64,000 bases of DNA from Bursaphelenchus xylophilus (lineage: Eukaryota; Nematoda; Chromadorea; Rhabditida; Aphelenchoididae): positions 4,464,001 to 4,528,000 of the forward strand of contig CAJFCV020000003.1 of assembly GCA_904066235.2 (NCBI GenBank), in the 5' to 3' direction. Position numbers and translations under genes: made by a program. The notes beneath the pieces are model-generated. The model was not told the origin of the DNA. It searched no databases and saw only the letters and a list, made by a program, of their open reading frames with translations. Every line of letters begins with the position of its first letter. Positions within the stretch are counted from its first letter, which is position 1. Shown one piece after another: positions 22,527-35,000 of this stretch.

Positions 22527-23113
22527 TTAGTGATGAGCCAACGCATGTTGAGATTCGAGATCTTTTTCTCGCTGTTTCTTCATCTTCTTGTACAGCGAAT
22601 ACTCTCCGTAAAAGTAGGCGGAGAAGAAAAGGAAAACAGTGGTCATTACGATGATAGCACGCTCTCGATCCCACATCCGATTCAGAGTTTGGGCGCTGAA
22701 AATATTATATAATGATTAAAAGAGCTATAAGTTGAAGAAATACTCTGAATTTTGATGTATCATCCTTCTATAATCAAAGCAGTACTTACGGGACAGTCTC
22801 CGGGATCTCTTTGGCTGAAGGATACAACCCAGTGATCACCAGCATCCGCCGTTGAAAACTCGTTGGTTTCTCAGAGAACGGGGTTTCCGATGTATTGCGG
22901 AGTCGCTCCGCATTCTTATCGTAATCACCCCTCAGGCGATGGCCAGGAATATATCCTTCGTGCTTCTGAAATGAGAGTCTCAAACTGTCTTTATGAGATA
23001 CGAGGGTTAAGAATAACGCAAATATGTAATCAAAACCACCTTACTTGTGCCACAGTAGCCACATGGAAGCTCTTGGTACGGCAAAAACGCCGTGAAAATG
23101 TTTTAGGCAACAT
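22527..23113 (-). CDS. FAM162 (UPF0389) family single-pass mitochondrial-type membrane protein
   Basis: Exons 23113-23045, 22965-22790 and 22695-22527 encode 137 residues. The N-terminus (MLPKTFSRRFCRTKSFHVAT) is Arg-rich and lacks acids, like a mitochondrial presequence. The family signature is clear at 52-82: TPFSEKPTSFQRRM, then GLYPSAKEIPETVP, matching the KPTSFQKK...EIPETI block of human FAM162A/B. A single hydrophobic segment (IIVMTTVFLFFSAYFYG, ~96-112) precedes a short charged tail ending in QHALAHH. Human FAM162A is a mitochondrial protein linked to hypoxia-induced cell death; carrying that role over here is only a suggestion. Both junctions are canonical and in phase. Confidence 0.8.
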
Positions 23114-25146
23114 TGTTTGGGGATTCATTTATTGAAAAGTAGCGGAACACGAGAAACTCTAGTCTCGAATGGCTTGTTTTTGTTTACTATATTTCGCAAG
23201 TCTGAAGAAAGCTCGCGAGCCGTTGCTTTGGAATAACATATTTTGAAAGGGGAGAGGGCAAAAAGAAAGGACAGAATAAGAACTTTATCGTCCTGGACAG
23301 TTGCGCTAATGTAATAGTCTGGACATGCTTCCATAATGAGGCTAGACTTCGTATTGAATCTTTTATTTGTAAGCAAGAGTGGAAATGCCATCTTAAGTTT
23401 AAAAAATCACACATTTTAAGTTTAAAGAAACACTACGAATTTGAAAAATAAATCAAATTCGTATTCAACGGCACTTGCACTTTCCGAAGCGTTCCTGACT
23501 CGATGATGGTTATGTCATCATGGACATCATTGTCATCTACTACATCATCTCATCTGTGTTTGCCATTAATGTTATGTTCGATCTTTTTTTGAATTTTCAG
23601 TGCATTTCGGAGGAAATAAACTGTTTTTTTGTTTTACGCCAGACATCTGCGCTCCTCATTTCCGAAATTTGCCCATTCTTCAGATTTTTTGATTCGACCC
23701 CTCCTCCAGACTTTGGTCAGAGATTTTTTGGCGCGCTGTGGCCTTGGAAAAGACAATTTGAGGGGTTACCTTGACGTGTTTCACTTTGAGGAAGATTGGA
23801 TTTTTGGGGTCAAACATGAAAATTTGCAGTGAGAAAAGTGGTTTTTTGAAGAGAAGATTTTCAAAAATATTAGAGTGAAATTAAGGCAAATTTCCGCAAT
23901 GTTTTGTTTTCTGTACCAGCAATGTAAGCCGAATATGGTATCCTTTCCCATCCAGCATGAGAAAAACGATTTCATCAAAAATTTATTCATTAGATTTTCT
24001 CATGCCGGTCTTTTTTCATAACTCGTTTCTACAGCTCATTCTCTCGAAAAAGGCCAAGATAATTCAACCAAAAATCTGTCAGTTCTCCTTGTGACTTGGG
24101 TGTTGCAATTGTTGTTATGAGAAACGGGATGTTTTCCTGTGAGTTCAAACTTTGAACCTCCAAGTTGGATTTTTTCGGAATATTATATTTGACGGATTTA
24201 GCTTGTTTTGAAAATGCGTTTAGGGAATTCCAAAGTTCGAATAAATAAAATTTTCTGGAGGCTGTCTGGATGCTCTTTTCTGATGAAATTAAAAATTCAG
24301 AGGATGTTTTTTTGCAAACAAAGTTTCAAAGTGTGGTGTCCGAGGACCCCAGAAATCAAATTTTTATAAATTCATATTACTCATCTATTTGCATACGTCT
24401 TATCTTGCCAAGGTATCTTTCTGCCGGCTTTAAAATTTTAGTGAAAGCAACGTCTCATCAATGTTGTTTTTCTTTCTGAAACATTGGACGGGTCTCTCTT
24501 GTTTGTACTTTTATTTATTTATTTACAAACAGGCATCATTTTGTACCCTCACTAGCAATTTTCTACAACGTCCATTTGACCTAAACCCCTCCAAAAGATT
24601 TCCAAAAACTCCCTTCGTCCGTAATAATTTTGATTTCACCATATTTCATGCAGTAATCTACAAAATCTTTTGGGAAAATAACCATGACCTAATTGGCGTT
24701 CCTAATTCCTTGTTTACCGCAAATTTAATGTTTTGAAAGTTTGAAACATCTCGTGTTTTTGTTCTCATTGTCATAATACTTTTTGCAAAAGCAGTAAAAG
24801 CGGTGGGGCAAGTGTTTCTTGGTGAAGAGGGTGTGTTGAGGGTATTATCACTGTAGAAAAGAGCCGCATGACTTGATAAAAACTTCCAAAATTAATGCCT
24901 TTCGCTCTTTATGATCTCAGTTTTTGAGCGGAAAAAATGATGAACAGCTGTTGGAACATTGGCTCAGATTGTTTATTGCGTATTCCCTTTTTTGAATAGA
25001 TTTTAATATTGGATGGGAAGAATTTACTCTCTTTTGAATCCTCTGATTTCACTGTTCGTCTGCAAAAACTTTCTCCTCAGATCTTGCTTAACGCTGTCTG
25101 AATGTGTGAGAAATTTGGTGAAGAAAGGAGCTAGGCTCGAACTAAC
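23114..25146. other. Gene-poor AT-rich region
   Basis: No gene recognised over 2 kb. Open frames are short and Phe/Leu/Ser-rich as expected for AT-rich non-coding DNA. I found no long repeat. Confidence 0.5.
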
Positions 25147-25668
25147 TTAATAATGCAGATGGTGAGGAACTTTTATTGGCATCTTCGGAGCAGTAAGCGT
25201 ATTTTCGATGCTGTCGTCAATCCTGAGCCAATTCATGGCAGCTCCGTCAGAATGAATGCTGTAGCCAATGTACTCTACAACTAAATTTGAATAAAATCGG
25301 AGCCTCTCACTCGCCACTTTTACTCTAATGTAAAGTCTCTGGTAAAGTGCAACAGCTTCCAACAACCATAGCATTCCAGCCCGCTGTCTTCTTTGTTTAT
25401 TCATGTAAATCCGTAAACACCACGAAACACGCGTGCCCCCGGACGTCATCTCTTCACCCGTAATTGTGCGTTTCCTAATTTGGATGGCACGTTCTCTAAT
25501 GTCACCCTTTTTCGACTTTGTTCCCGCTTTAATTACGAAACTTACGAAACCCGCATGTGACACTGCAGCCCTAAAAGAATTTATTTTTAGGCGGGCGTTC
25601 CTATTTTTAGCCCCTTTTTCTTGTTGTTTATTTTTTTTATTTTGCGGCGTTCTCTTCGCTGAGGCCAA
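25147..25668 (-). CDS. Unidentified 173-residue open frame (doubtful)
   Basis: An uninterrupted minus-strand frame from ATG 25668 to TAA 25147. It is long for this AT-rich neighbourhood and encodes a Lys/Arg-rich product that begins MASAKRTPQNKKNKQQEK and has no recognisable domain, signal peptide or membrane segment. An overlapping plus-strand frame (25433-25711) is equally featureless. It could be a lineage-specific gene, part of an unrecognised transposon or chance. No obvious splice signals or poly(A) site support it. Confidence 0.18.
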   Translation of the reverse strand: MASAKRTPQNKKNKQQEKGAKNRNARLKINSFRAAVSHAGFVSFVIKAGTKSKKGDIRERAIQIRKRTITGEEMTSGGTRVSWCLRIYMNKQRRQRAGMLWLLEAVALYQRLYIRVKVASERLRFYSNLVVEYIGYSIHSDGAAMNWLRIDDSIENTLTAPKMPIKVPHHLHY

Positions 25669-25711
25669 GGTCGCATATTTTTCGCGTGTTTACCGTTCGG
25701 TTGAGGCCTAG

Positions 25712-26612
25712 CCATTCGAGGAACATCATGAAATCTTAATCGTTCGGCCAAGTGTATCTTTTATGGCTTCTTTTTTGCGTTTTTTGGTTTGGAATTAGGG
25801 AAGGGCGTCCTCATGAATCTTTCAAGGGTTTTTTCAGACTTGAGAAAAGCCATGTTAAAGCGCGCTCAAGTTAATTTTTATCCGAATATAAAATACTAAT
25901 TCTTACACTTTTAAACTGTTCATTTTTCTTTGTCATCGTAGTCATAATAATCGCGTGGCCGGGAACGATTTTCTATAGACGGCCGAAAGCATTTATTTTC
26001 GATGATTTTCTTTTTATTTTGCGATTATTTCGGCCTCAACGACCTTTTCTGACGTTAGAGAACTGTGCCCTCAAGCCGAAAAATCTTTAGTTTAATCCAT
26101 CAAATTCAAATTAATTATTACCACCTACTCTTTTTTAAAGTCTAATATGAGTCTCATGAGGAAGAAGAGGCAAAACTTTTTTGCGGAGTGCTGTCAAGCT
26201 AACTATATGCGTATTACACATGACATTCGAGATGTTTGATACGTTTGGAAAGAGGAGATTCCTCTGTAATGAGGGTGTTAATGAGCTGCTTTCCATCTTT
26301 TTTTTTTTTGGTATTTTTGGAATGTTATTATGTTTCTGTGACCTTTTAATTGGTGTAAAATAATATTGCTTATAGAAATTGCAGGCTTTTAGACAGTAAT
26401 TTGAGCCTGGATTAATGTCAATTTAGAATCCCAAAACAGCGTAGTTTGTTTCACATTTTTTTGGATTTCTAGACAGGATGATTATTCAAAGTAGAGCTAT
26501 CGGATTTTACTTAATTTTGATTGCATTATATATCCATGAAGCTCTTTATTTTCCAAAAATCTTAATTAACGAGTTGCGAAAAAAGTTTTATTTTGAATTG
26601 AGCGTAAAATCG
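25712..26612. other. No gene recognised
   Basis: AT-rich; only short frames. Ends at a perfect hairpin and a transposon-like palindrome. Confidence 0.5.
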
Positions 26613-26644
26613 GCAGTATGATCATATCAATATGATCATACTGC
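26613..26644. repeat. Perfect 15-bp hairpin with 2-nt loop
   Basis: GCAGTATGATCATAT (26613-26627) is separated by CA from its exact complement (26630-26644). The near-zero loop makes it a cruciform-type palindrome. It lies 110 bp upstream of element D, and a GATC-containing dyad is repeated in each arm. Origin unknown. Confidence 0.85.
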
Positions 26645-26753
26645 AGTCTACAACCGAACGTTATTTTTCTAAATTGAAAATCACACAAAAAATTCGATAT
26701 CTGCAACGATTTTTAAGCTCTACCCTCTGTGATTTTTGCAAAAAATTAATCTA

Positions 26754-27766
26754 CAGGGTGTTTCAAGAAATATGGCAGAAACTAATCGCGAATATCTTTG
26801 AGCTCTTGGGAGTTATCGCAGAAATTCTTTTTGTTCCTAAAACTTGATATCGGGCGGTTTTGTACTGAGCAAAAAAAATTTTTTTTCGTCGGCGGAGGGG
26901 CCAGTTCTCGGCGGAGACATTTGGGGCCTTTTTTAAAAATCACACCTTATTGCATGGTGGAAACTCTGTTACAACGGCCAAAATTATGTTTACGTTACAC
27001 CTCCGTGGATTTTGCGGTATGCTTTTTTTGCGTTTTCGATTTTACGCAACATCCGCGGAGGCGCGGCGGAGACCTCAGATTTCGGCGGACTTTGTTTTGG
27101 GCCCTCGGTTTTTGCAAATCCATGTTGGAAAAAAGGTTGGGGCGATTTTTTGTTGTCATCCAATGCACAGATGGCAAAAATTTTGTACTTTTTTCCCTCG
27201 GCGGACGATTCGGCGGAGGCTTTATCAAAGGGTCAAAACAAAAGTTTGACTTGTAGCTGAGTTTTTTTCCCGGACTCCTAAGACTGTTCTGACCCTTTGA
27301 TAAAGCCTCCGCCGAATCCTCCGCCGGGAAAAAAAAGTGCGAAATTTTTGCATCTGTGCATCGGATGACAACAAAAAATCACCCCACACTTTTTTCCAAC
27401 CTGAATTGAATGATCAAAAGACTCAAAACGACGTCCGCCGAAACCTGATTTCTCCGCCGTGCCTCCGCGGATGAGCGAAAAACAAAAACGAAAAAAAGCA
27501 TACCGTAAAATCCACGGAGGTTTAACGTAAACATGATTTTGGCCATTGTAACAGAGTTTCCACCGTGTAATAAGGTGTGATTTTTCAAAAAGGCCCCAAA
27601 TGTCTCCGCCGAGAACTGGCCTCTCCGCTGACGAAAAAAAAAATTTTTTGTTCAGTACAAAACCGCCCGATATGAAGTTGTAGAAACAAAAAGAATTTCT
27701 GCGATAACTAGGAGGAGCTCAAAGATATTCGCAATTAGTTTCTGCCAAATTTCTTGAAACACCCTG
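26754..27766. mobile_element. TA-flanked palindromic element D (Tc1/mariner-type non-autonomous)
   Basis: A 1,013-bp inverted repeat begins CAGGGTGTTTCAAGAAAT and ends with its complement. It is directly flanked by TA on both sides (26752-26753 and 27767-27768), the duplicated target of Tc1/mariner transposases. The arms run to about 27236 and from about 27289, with a loop of about 50 nt. They carry repeated CGGCGGA-type motifs (for example TCGGCGGAGACAT and CTCGGCGGACGAT). No transposase is present; in-frame runs in the arms are shadows. Confidence 0.85.
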
Positions 27767-27768
27767 TA

Positions 27769-28299
27769 TTATAAATATCCCCCAAGTTGAGAGCCAATTT
27801 AAGGTTGGCACCTTAAGCCCTTTGCTTGTTATCATGTAGGGAAATATATTATATATTAGACCTCATTACTTTTTTTGACAGCCTTCCTTGTCTATTTTTA
27901 ATCCAAATGTATTTTTGGCTATGCACACCCGTTTTTGGGGATGTTTACTTCTTTTTTCGGTGTTTTTCCACTTCTCGGCAAGTCTGCTTTGGACGCAGAA
28001 TAATCTTTTTGGGTGAGAATTTGGGAACGGGGATGTTAGTTTGGCAAGTTCGAAACGTCACTGTGTTTTGCTCGAGGATTAATATTTGAAGAGCGCTTTG
28101 CTTAACAAGCTTATTCAACACTCTTTTGATAACAAATCCCGTTGTTCTTCCCACCCGGTTTTGTAATCCCATTTTTGTCCCCGCATTTTTAAGAGTTCTA
28201 TCTCCAGCCTGTTTTTGTCCTCAATCCGGTTTTGTCCCCAAGCCGGTTTTCCCCGCAAAAAAATTAGTACTCGGTCCTCTACACGTCAAATCCAGAAGG
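27769..28299. other. No gene recognised
   Basis: AT-rich spacer between two mobile elements, with Phe-rich chance frames only. Confidence 0.5.
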
Positions 28300-28525
28300 A
28301 ACTCTTCAAGTTGGCTTTTCGTCCTACGATTTATCGGAAAACGTTATTTCGACATTTCTATCCAGGTTTACCGGTCAATAAACAAGTCTCAAAATTTCTA
28401 AAAAATTCAAATAACTTGAAAATGGTCGACTTTGTCAAACAAGACATGGCTTTTGCCATACCGGTCAAGAAACGGCCCAAAAAAAGGTTTCCCTTATTTG
28501 TGACGAAAAGCCAACTTGAAGAATT
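28300..28525. mobile_element. Small MITE-like element
   Basis: About 225 bp with terminal inverted repeats: AACTCTTCAAGTTGGCTTTT at the left end, complemented by AAAAGCCAACTTGAAGAATT at the right. Only the outer ~25 bp pair well. No coding capacity. The target duplication is unclear. Confidence 0.6.
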
Positions 28526-30047
28526 CTGAATTTCTCGATTTGCGGTACCCGACTTGATGACAATCAGCCATGCATTGACGAGATCAGTCCGCGGTGTCAA
28601 GCCACAAAAAGGTATCCTATATACATGCTGTTGTTATTCTTAAACAAAAACACTATTACCGGCCAAATAAGTACAAGTTGTCCTGAGATAATGCCAAGGC
28701 TCGGCCGATTGACATCTTCAAGACGCCGCTGACTATCGATTAAAAGAAGCAAGGCACCAAGTAACTTATTATTTCTGTGGGAACAACAACGGCTTCCCGA
28801 CAACAACGGACTGGGGATAGACCGGAGTGTGGACAAAAGCCTCCCATATATAAAAAAATATTTTCCAGACATTAACTTCATATTTTATACAAAAAATATG
28901 AAAGATTTGAAAATTCGGCTTATTTTTTGATGACTTATACTCTTCTGAGGTAATTTTGGAGTTTTCTTCCTCGTTGCCCAGGAAAAAATAGTAACGCAAA
29001 TAAACGGGGACAACACAGAGTACAGGATCCATCAGAAAAGTGCATGAATAAAATTTTAGATCCGAAAATATTTTCCCCAACACTCAATCCATATGTAAAT
29101 AGCCGTTTATTTTTATCTGTTCTCTTGAATTGTTTTGGCCCCAAATGGGAAGGAAAATTAGATAGAAGGGCTTGTTGCAAAATGTTTTGCGTCGTAAATT
29201 TAATTGAAAATACGGATATCGATTTGTACTTGCTAAGGAAACTTTTGATGATGTAATCATTCTAATTGCCGAAGGCATTTTTTAATTTTACTTATTTCGC
29301 ATTTTTACGGGCCGTATTTATACGACATTTTGACCAAAAAAAAACACCAAAAATTGCCATGTTTAGGCAACTCCCGGCCCACAATATTCATTTTCTGCAG
29401 AGCGCAGGCTATAGATCTGTCACGTTTCATTAGCAAATCCAGTACAATCATGCCCCGAGTTGTATCAAAATTTGTGCATAACACGTCTAGAAACGCCCCG
29501 TTTTTGAAACCCGGATTTTTTGGATCTTTGCCTATCTTTGCCCCAAAATCTGAACCCATGCCCATTAAAAGCATCACTTTGCCAAGAGTACTGTGTTCTG
29601 TTTACTACCCTGTCTCTCACGCCATCTGTGAATCCAAACCGATTCTCCTCCCAGACATTTTCCTTGCGTTTTGCGCACTTTGGTCGGACCCAACGCAAAA
29701 GGCCGATCTCATCTTTGCTGGGTCGGACGTCAAATAAGAATGGGTTCCCGAGAAGGGGGGCGCGGGAGTGGGGGTGTATGCAAATCTATTTTTCTATATT
29801 ATTTATCTTATTTAAATATAGCTGAACATACGCATTTTACAGAACAAATATTGTAATCTGTTTGACATCCTCTTCCGTTTTAGATCTGATCTATCTTGTT
29901 TATGCATACTAGCAATAATATTTTTACTTAAAAATATCGAAATAAGTGGTGATTTGGAGAAAGTGATGGGGTTTTTGTTCTTCGTTTCCACACACATGGA
30001 AACTTATAAGGAAATTTAGTTTTAATTCTGCTAAAAGAGCCGCCGAA
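28526..30047. other. No gene recognised; some coding-like frames
   Basis: Overlapping frames at 29305-29577 (minus) and 29330-29737 (plus) have somewhat protein-like composition, but I recognise no family and see no convincing start, splice or poly(A) arrangement. The rest is AT-rich spacer. Confidence 0.35.
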
Positions 30048-30170
30048 ATGGTCGGGCGCATACTTGCAACCACTTTGCTGACAGCACCGGCATTTGCTGA
30101 CAGCAAGAAATTCTATGGATGGAAATGGCATTTAGATGTTGCAAAGGACGCTTACAATCTTCCACTTTAA
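30048..30170 (+). CDS. Putative 40-residue secreted peptide (speculative)
   Basis: ATG 30048 to TAA 30170 encodes 40 residues. The first 17 read as a compact signal peptide with an AFA cleavage motif (MVGRILATTLLTAPAFA), leaving a 23-residue basic/aromatic peptide containing FYGWKWHLDVAKD. No dibasic-flanked neuropeptide repeats and no homologue recognised. The frame is open upstream without another Met, so the start is not guaranteed. A frame this short can occur by chance; the signal-like N-terminus is the only reason for listing it. Confidence 0.2.
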   Translation: MVGRILATTLLTAPAFADSKKFYGWKWHLDVAKDAYNLPL

Positions 30171-32031
30171 TTTTCAAGGGTTTACTCTAACCCATCTGCC
30201 CACATGAAAGAAATGGAAGATCGTTTTCTGAAAAACTGGGTAACCTCATACTAATTATTGGAGTCGTTTCTTACCTTACCTAGGACTAAAGTTCAAGCTT
30301 ATAAATAAGATTTTATATTTGAGAGTCCCTAAAAATAACTGATGATTTATCAGTAATAAAATCCAGTAATAAAAATCTCTTAAAATAGACCAATTTTTAT
30401 TTTATGTCATCGTGACACAAGATTTTGTTTGCAAGATTTTTCAATGCTTTCCAGCGTGAGCCAAGAAGCATGATCCATGTGGGAAGTTTTGTTGAAGAAT
30501 CGGCAAAATTGTTATTGTTAGACCAACTTTTCAAGCGCTTATTTTCCAATCTCTACAGCTTCTCAAAGTCAAGAAGGAAGCGCGGGCTGTCACTACAAAG
30601 ACCCTTGTCCTAATCCTAATATGTCAAAGATTTTCCAACCCTTTTTTGTATTTATCCCCGCCTCTGTTTACAGTCTTTACCCTCATTCTCGTCTTGTTAT
30701 TCGTCCAATTTAAGAGTATGCAAAATATTTTTTTTTGCATCTTCTTTCATCCTGCATCAAAACATCAAGTGTCACACAGCTTCGTATCTAATTTGAGGAC
30801 TTCCTTTTTCAAAAAAAAATCTATTTTAAGACTTGTTTGCCACGTGACATAATTGCAGACTCATGTTTTTCTTTGGCATGCAATTTAGCTTGCTTCCAAA
30901 TGAAAACAAAAGAATTAAGAGGCAGAATTAGACTAACAGTGAGGACGGATCCGAAAAAGGATTAGGAATTTCATTAGACTTGATCATGGGGTCCCATTTA
31001 TTTATAGAAAATGTCCGTATTTTTAGCCGCAGTCTTGCACTTTACAGCCTGCCTTAGTCATCGCCCTGCAGACTTTTATTCATGTATCTTTGTACAGGAA
31101 ATTCCAATATTTCCGGGAGTTTTTTGAGCGCAAGATTATTGTTAAATACAAGTTATTTTATCAAAATTATTAGGCTAACGTTACAATAACGAGTCTGCAG
31201 ATTGATAATAACACACTTTCTCATATGACTTTCACTTTCCGAGCTCTGGCGGATAAAATTTTTGTCAGGCTTTAAAACGAAAAATACAATGGAGAAGATA
31301 TTGTATTCGGATGGGATTTTAATGGAAAGGAGAAAAACATTCCGATCGATTCCATTCGTTCTGAATGGTGTTTATGATAATGGGCAAACTGCTTCGTTTT
31401 TCAAGATATTTGAGGTTTCGGAAGGGCGAATGAAGAGGTTTATTTTCAGCTACTTTGGGGTCATCAAGAATAATATCGTGATATCTCTTTGATTATATAG
31501 ATACATTTTGACCTTTATGAGTCTACTTACTCCACAAATAGTATTTTCTAACTAATCACAAATTCAGATGACCATCGGTCTAACTATTTGTACGGCTACA
31601 AGTATTGTAACGGTAAACATAGCAAAGCGAGGTGTTCCCTGCTCATCCCACGTCACCTCATTGCGAATTTGCGATAATATCAGTGTTTATAAATAATTCA
31701 AAAACACCTTGGTCTTGCAGAAATCTTACGGGCTTACACGTTTTATCACTTTCTTCATAACGAAAGCAACACATGACCCGTCGACCTTTTTGTGTCAACA
31801 GTTTCCATTTTACCAAGATTTTATTTTTCTTTTCCGTTTTGCCTGCAAATTGGAGTCGATTTGATGTCCGATCCGCTGTTTTCTTCCAATAATATTGTAG
31901 TAGAGATCTTTATTTTGTTTTGTTTTAGGTTTTTGACCAGACAATTGTTTGTGAATCGCTGAATATCCAGATTTTTCGTCGGGATTTGGGTTGTTTCATG
32001 TGATCTACGGGTAAATGCCAAATTATTTGGA
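30171..32031. other. Upstream region of the AMPK gamma gene
   Basis: No gene recognised. Presumably contains the promoter and 5' UTR of the gene starting at 32032. The frame upstream of that ATG remains open for a short distance, so an upstream coding exon is possible. Confidence 0.4.
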
Positions 32032-35000
32032 ATGCCCAACGACATCGGCCATTACAACGATTCCTTCATTGGATCCAGATCCAGGACCAATATTCTCGCG
32101 CATCAGCAGGAGAATATGGCGCCAATGGGGGATTACGTTGACAAAACCATCCGATTGAAGTCGGATGTGAAAATAAACCTAAATGATGTGCCGCACAGTC
32201 CAGTAGATCAGTATGAGAAGTACGGGAACACTGTGGAGCCCAAGAAGGTTGAGCCGGGAGGTATGTTATTTGGCTTTCAAAAATATTATTTGATTGGTGT
32301 CATAATAATATTTTTTTTTTAAATGGGATTGCTACCTAAATATCCTTGGATTCAATTATGGCGTCTTTTTCAGATTCTACTCAGCATCTTGGCCCATATT
32401 CCACTGCACGGTCTTCCCAATCGCCCGTTTCTCGAGCAGAATCACGCCGTAGAAGTGTCCCGGAAAACGTGATCAGCCCAAAATCGGCCAAGGATCTGCC
32501 ACCAGCTGGCCCGTCGGTTTGTCGACCACGCCGTCGAAGTCTTTTTGCCACTATAAAGGATAAGTTGCATCACTCGCATACCAACTTGCAAGCGCAGACC
32601 GAACAGGAAGAGCCAGTGCAAGGGGTTTCACAGCTGGAGAAAGGTGTGTTTTTTGAAGGATTGAGGGGTCTGCGGAATGAATATTGTTTGTTGTTTTGTA
32701 TGTTGGTTAGATAGTTGAGGGAGCTTGAGTCTTCTTTTGATGTTTATTTTCACCATTGACAACCATAATGTTATTTTTGACGTTTGCCTCGGGAAACTTT
32801 TTTTTTAACTTTATGGAAATGCTTTTTAGATCTTGGGTTTCCCCCGGCGAATAATTCTCCGCCGCTTGATGCCTTTATTGGCTCACCTCATTCCATGATT
32901 GTTGAGTCCCAATTCCGACGACGAAGCAAGTCCGACGCTGTTCGCCAACGAACAATCTCAATCAATTCTCAACGAAACGACCCCGAAATGGACGAATTCA
33001 GCCGAGCCAGCACTGAAGATGAGTGCTCTGAGATGGATGGCGATGAAAACGACAATTTGCCTATGTATAAGGTAGATTATTAAAAAATTTTATGAGAAAG
33101 TGTTCTGAAGGGTCTGAAATATAATTTATAAGATGAATTCGTTGACCGCCTGCGAACGAAATTAATCCGAAAGGAAGGTCAAGATGGCCTTATTACCACT
33201 GTGGGAAGTTAGTTTACCCTTCCTTCCAGTCTCGAGACGATAAATGTTCCTGTTGTTTGGAATGCCCTACTTTGTGTACAGAAGCAAATTAATCCAACGC
33301 GTTTCGTGAACTTTCTTCGCAAACCCCCTTTTCCAGCTTTTTCCATTGCCTCGCAGAGAAATGACCGCTTTTGAGAGCGGGCGTTATCAAAAAAAGACGG
33401 ATATTTAATCTAAAATTTTACGAATAATATAATTTTCAATTGATAGCTAACGATTTCAGCACGAATTCCGCGCCCCATCTTCTCGTCGCTCCTCGGCCAT
33501 GTACTTTCAACCGCCCAGGATTCGATCTCGACGGAATTCCGAGATCCCCGATGATCTCCATTCTGTTTCTTCCAGCACTCCGGGTCGAGGAGTCATGGTC
33601 TTGTTCTGCAAATCCCCACCGAATTCGTCGACTTTCTCACCAACTACTCGTAGTCGGGCTAATAGTCGAGCGAACTCCCAGCATGATTTGGATTATGATG
33701 GACTGACGCCGGCTCGGAAGAATGGAAGTGATAATGTGGCTGAGTTTGATCTGGAAGATTGTAAGTTTTTTATGATATAACTGGTGTACAAGGTCAAATG
33801 AGCTTTTTTACCGTAAGATTGTTTATAAAGCCAGTACTGACCTTTGGATGACTTTAAATTAGGTTTTTTTGTATTATCTGTGACATCTGACCTTCCAAAT
33901 TTTATGAAATTCAATTAATATTGGTAGTGTTATATCCCGATGAATACTTAATTCTGAAATTATTTTTTTGAATATAATGTTAAAAGTTTCGGGAACAGAA
34001 AATATTACACTTCTCCTCTTTTCGAATTTATGATCTCGAGATTGCCTTTGGCCCTCAAGTGACGATTCGAATCTTTTTTCCAGTTTTTTTACGAATACTA
34101 GTCCTTCCGGAAAGTCGCCGGACGGAAATCGGCGACATGCACTCTGCGAAATCGAAAGTTCACTTTGCACTGTGCAATTTTTGGCTTTTTGCACTGTGCA
34201 ATAAGCTTTTTCGAGCTGTCGCTCGCACCCTGAGTTTTCGTGCACAGTGCATGTCGCCGATTTCCGTCCGGCGACTTTCCGGAAGGACTAGTATTGGAGG
34301 CGTTTTTTTCTTTAACGTGCTGTTTTCACCGAAAGTTTTAATTAGAATAGAGGGTGGTTGATAAGTGGTGATAACTCTGTGGAAATCAGATTGTTTTGAT
34401 TACTTTGTGTTGCGAACGATATTTTTTAATTATGTATGCAGAGCTTGCGCTGAAAGTGCCTGGAAATCGTTTGTTTTATACGAATCATGAGGCTTTTCTT
34501 GTTTGAGATACGATTTGAAGAGGAAATGAGGGCTATTCACAAGTGGAATATCGAATGACCCATATTGAAGGCTTTTGACTTGCAAATGGCTGAAGTATAG
34601 TGTAGTAGTGATAATTCTTCTTTTTGATATAAAAGAAATGGGATTTGACCTCAAAAAGGGCTGTATTTTCCATTATTTTTTGTTGTTCCCGAAATAAGCT
34701 ATTTTTAAATTCTACATCCAATTTTTTGGTCTTTAATGCCGAACTTGTCCTTATTTAAGTAAAAAGGAATGGATAATTTGCCTGAGGTCCCTTTCAATCC
34801 CCGCCGAATTTGGCCCTCTTTGGATTTGTTTTCTTGAAGAACAGGCCAGTCGATTTCATGTATCGTGTGATTCATGACATGCGATATGAGGAAGTAGACA
34901 TGTTTTTGAATTTCAAATCGAATTTGTGGGCTATTTGAGGAACATTCAGAGTATCGGAAGTCCTAGAACAGACAGTGTCAAAAAAATTTTTGAATCGTTT

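Noticed and set aside
26798..27588. Frames of 70-150 codons in the palindromic element
   Set aside because: They repeat on both strands through the inverted arms and show no domain.
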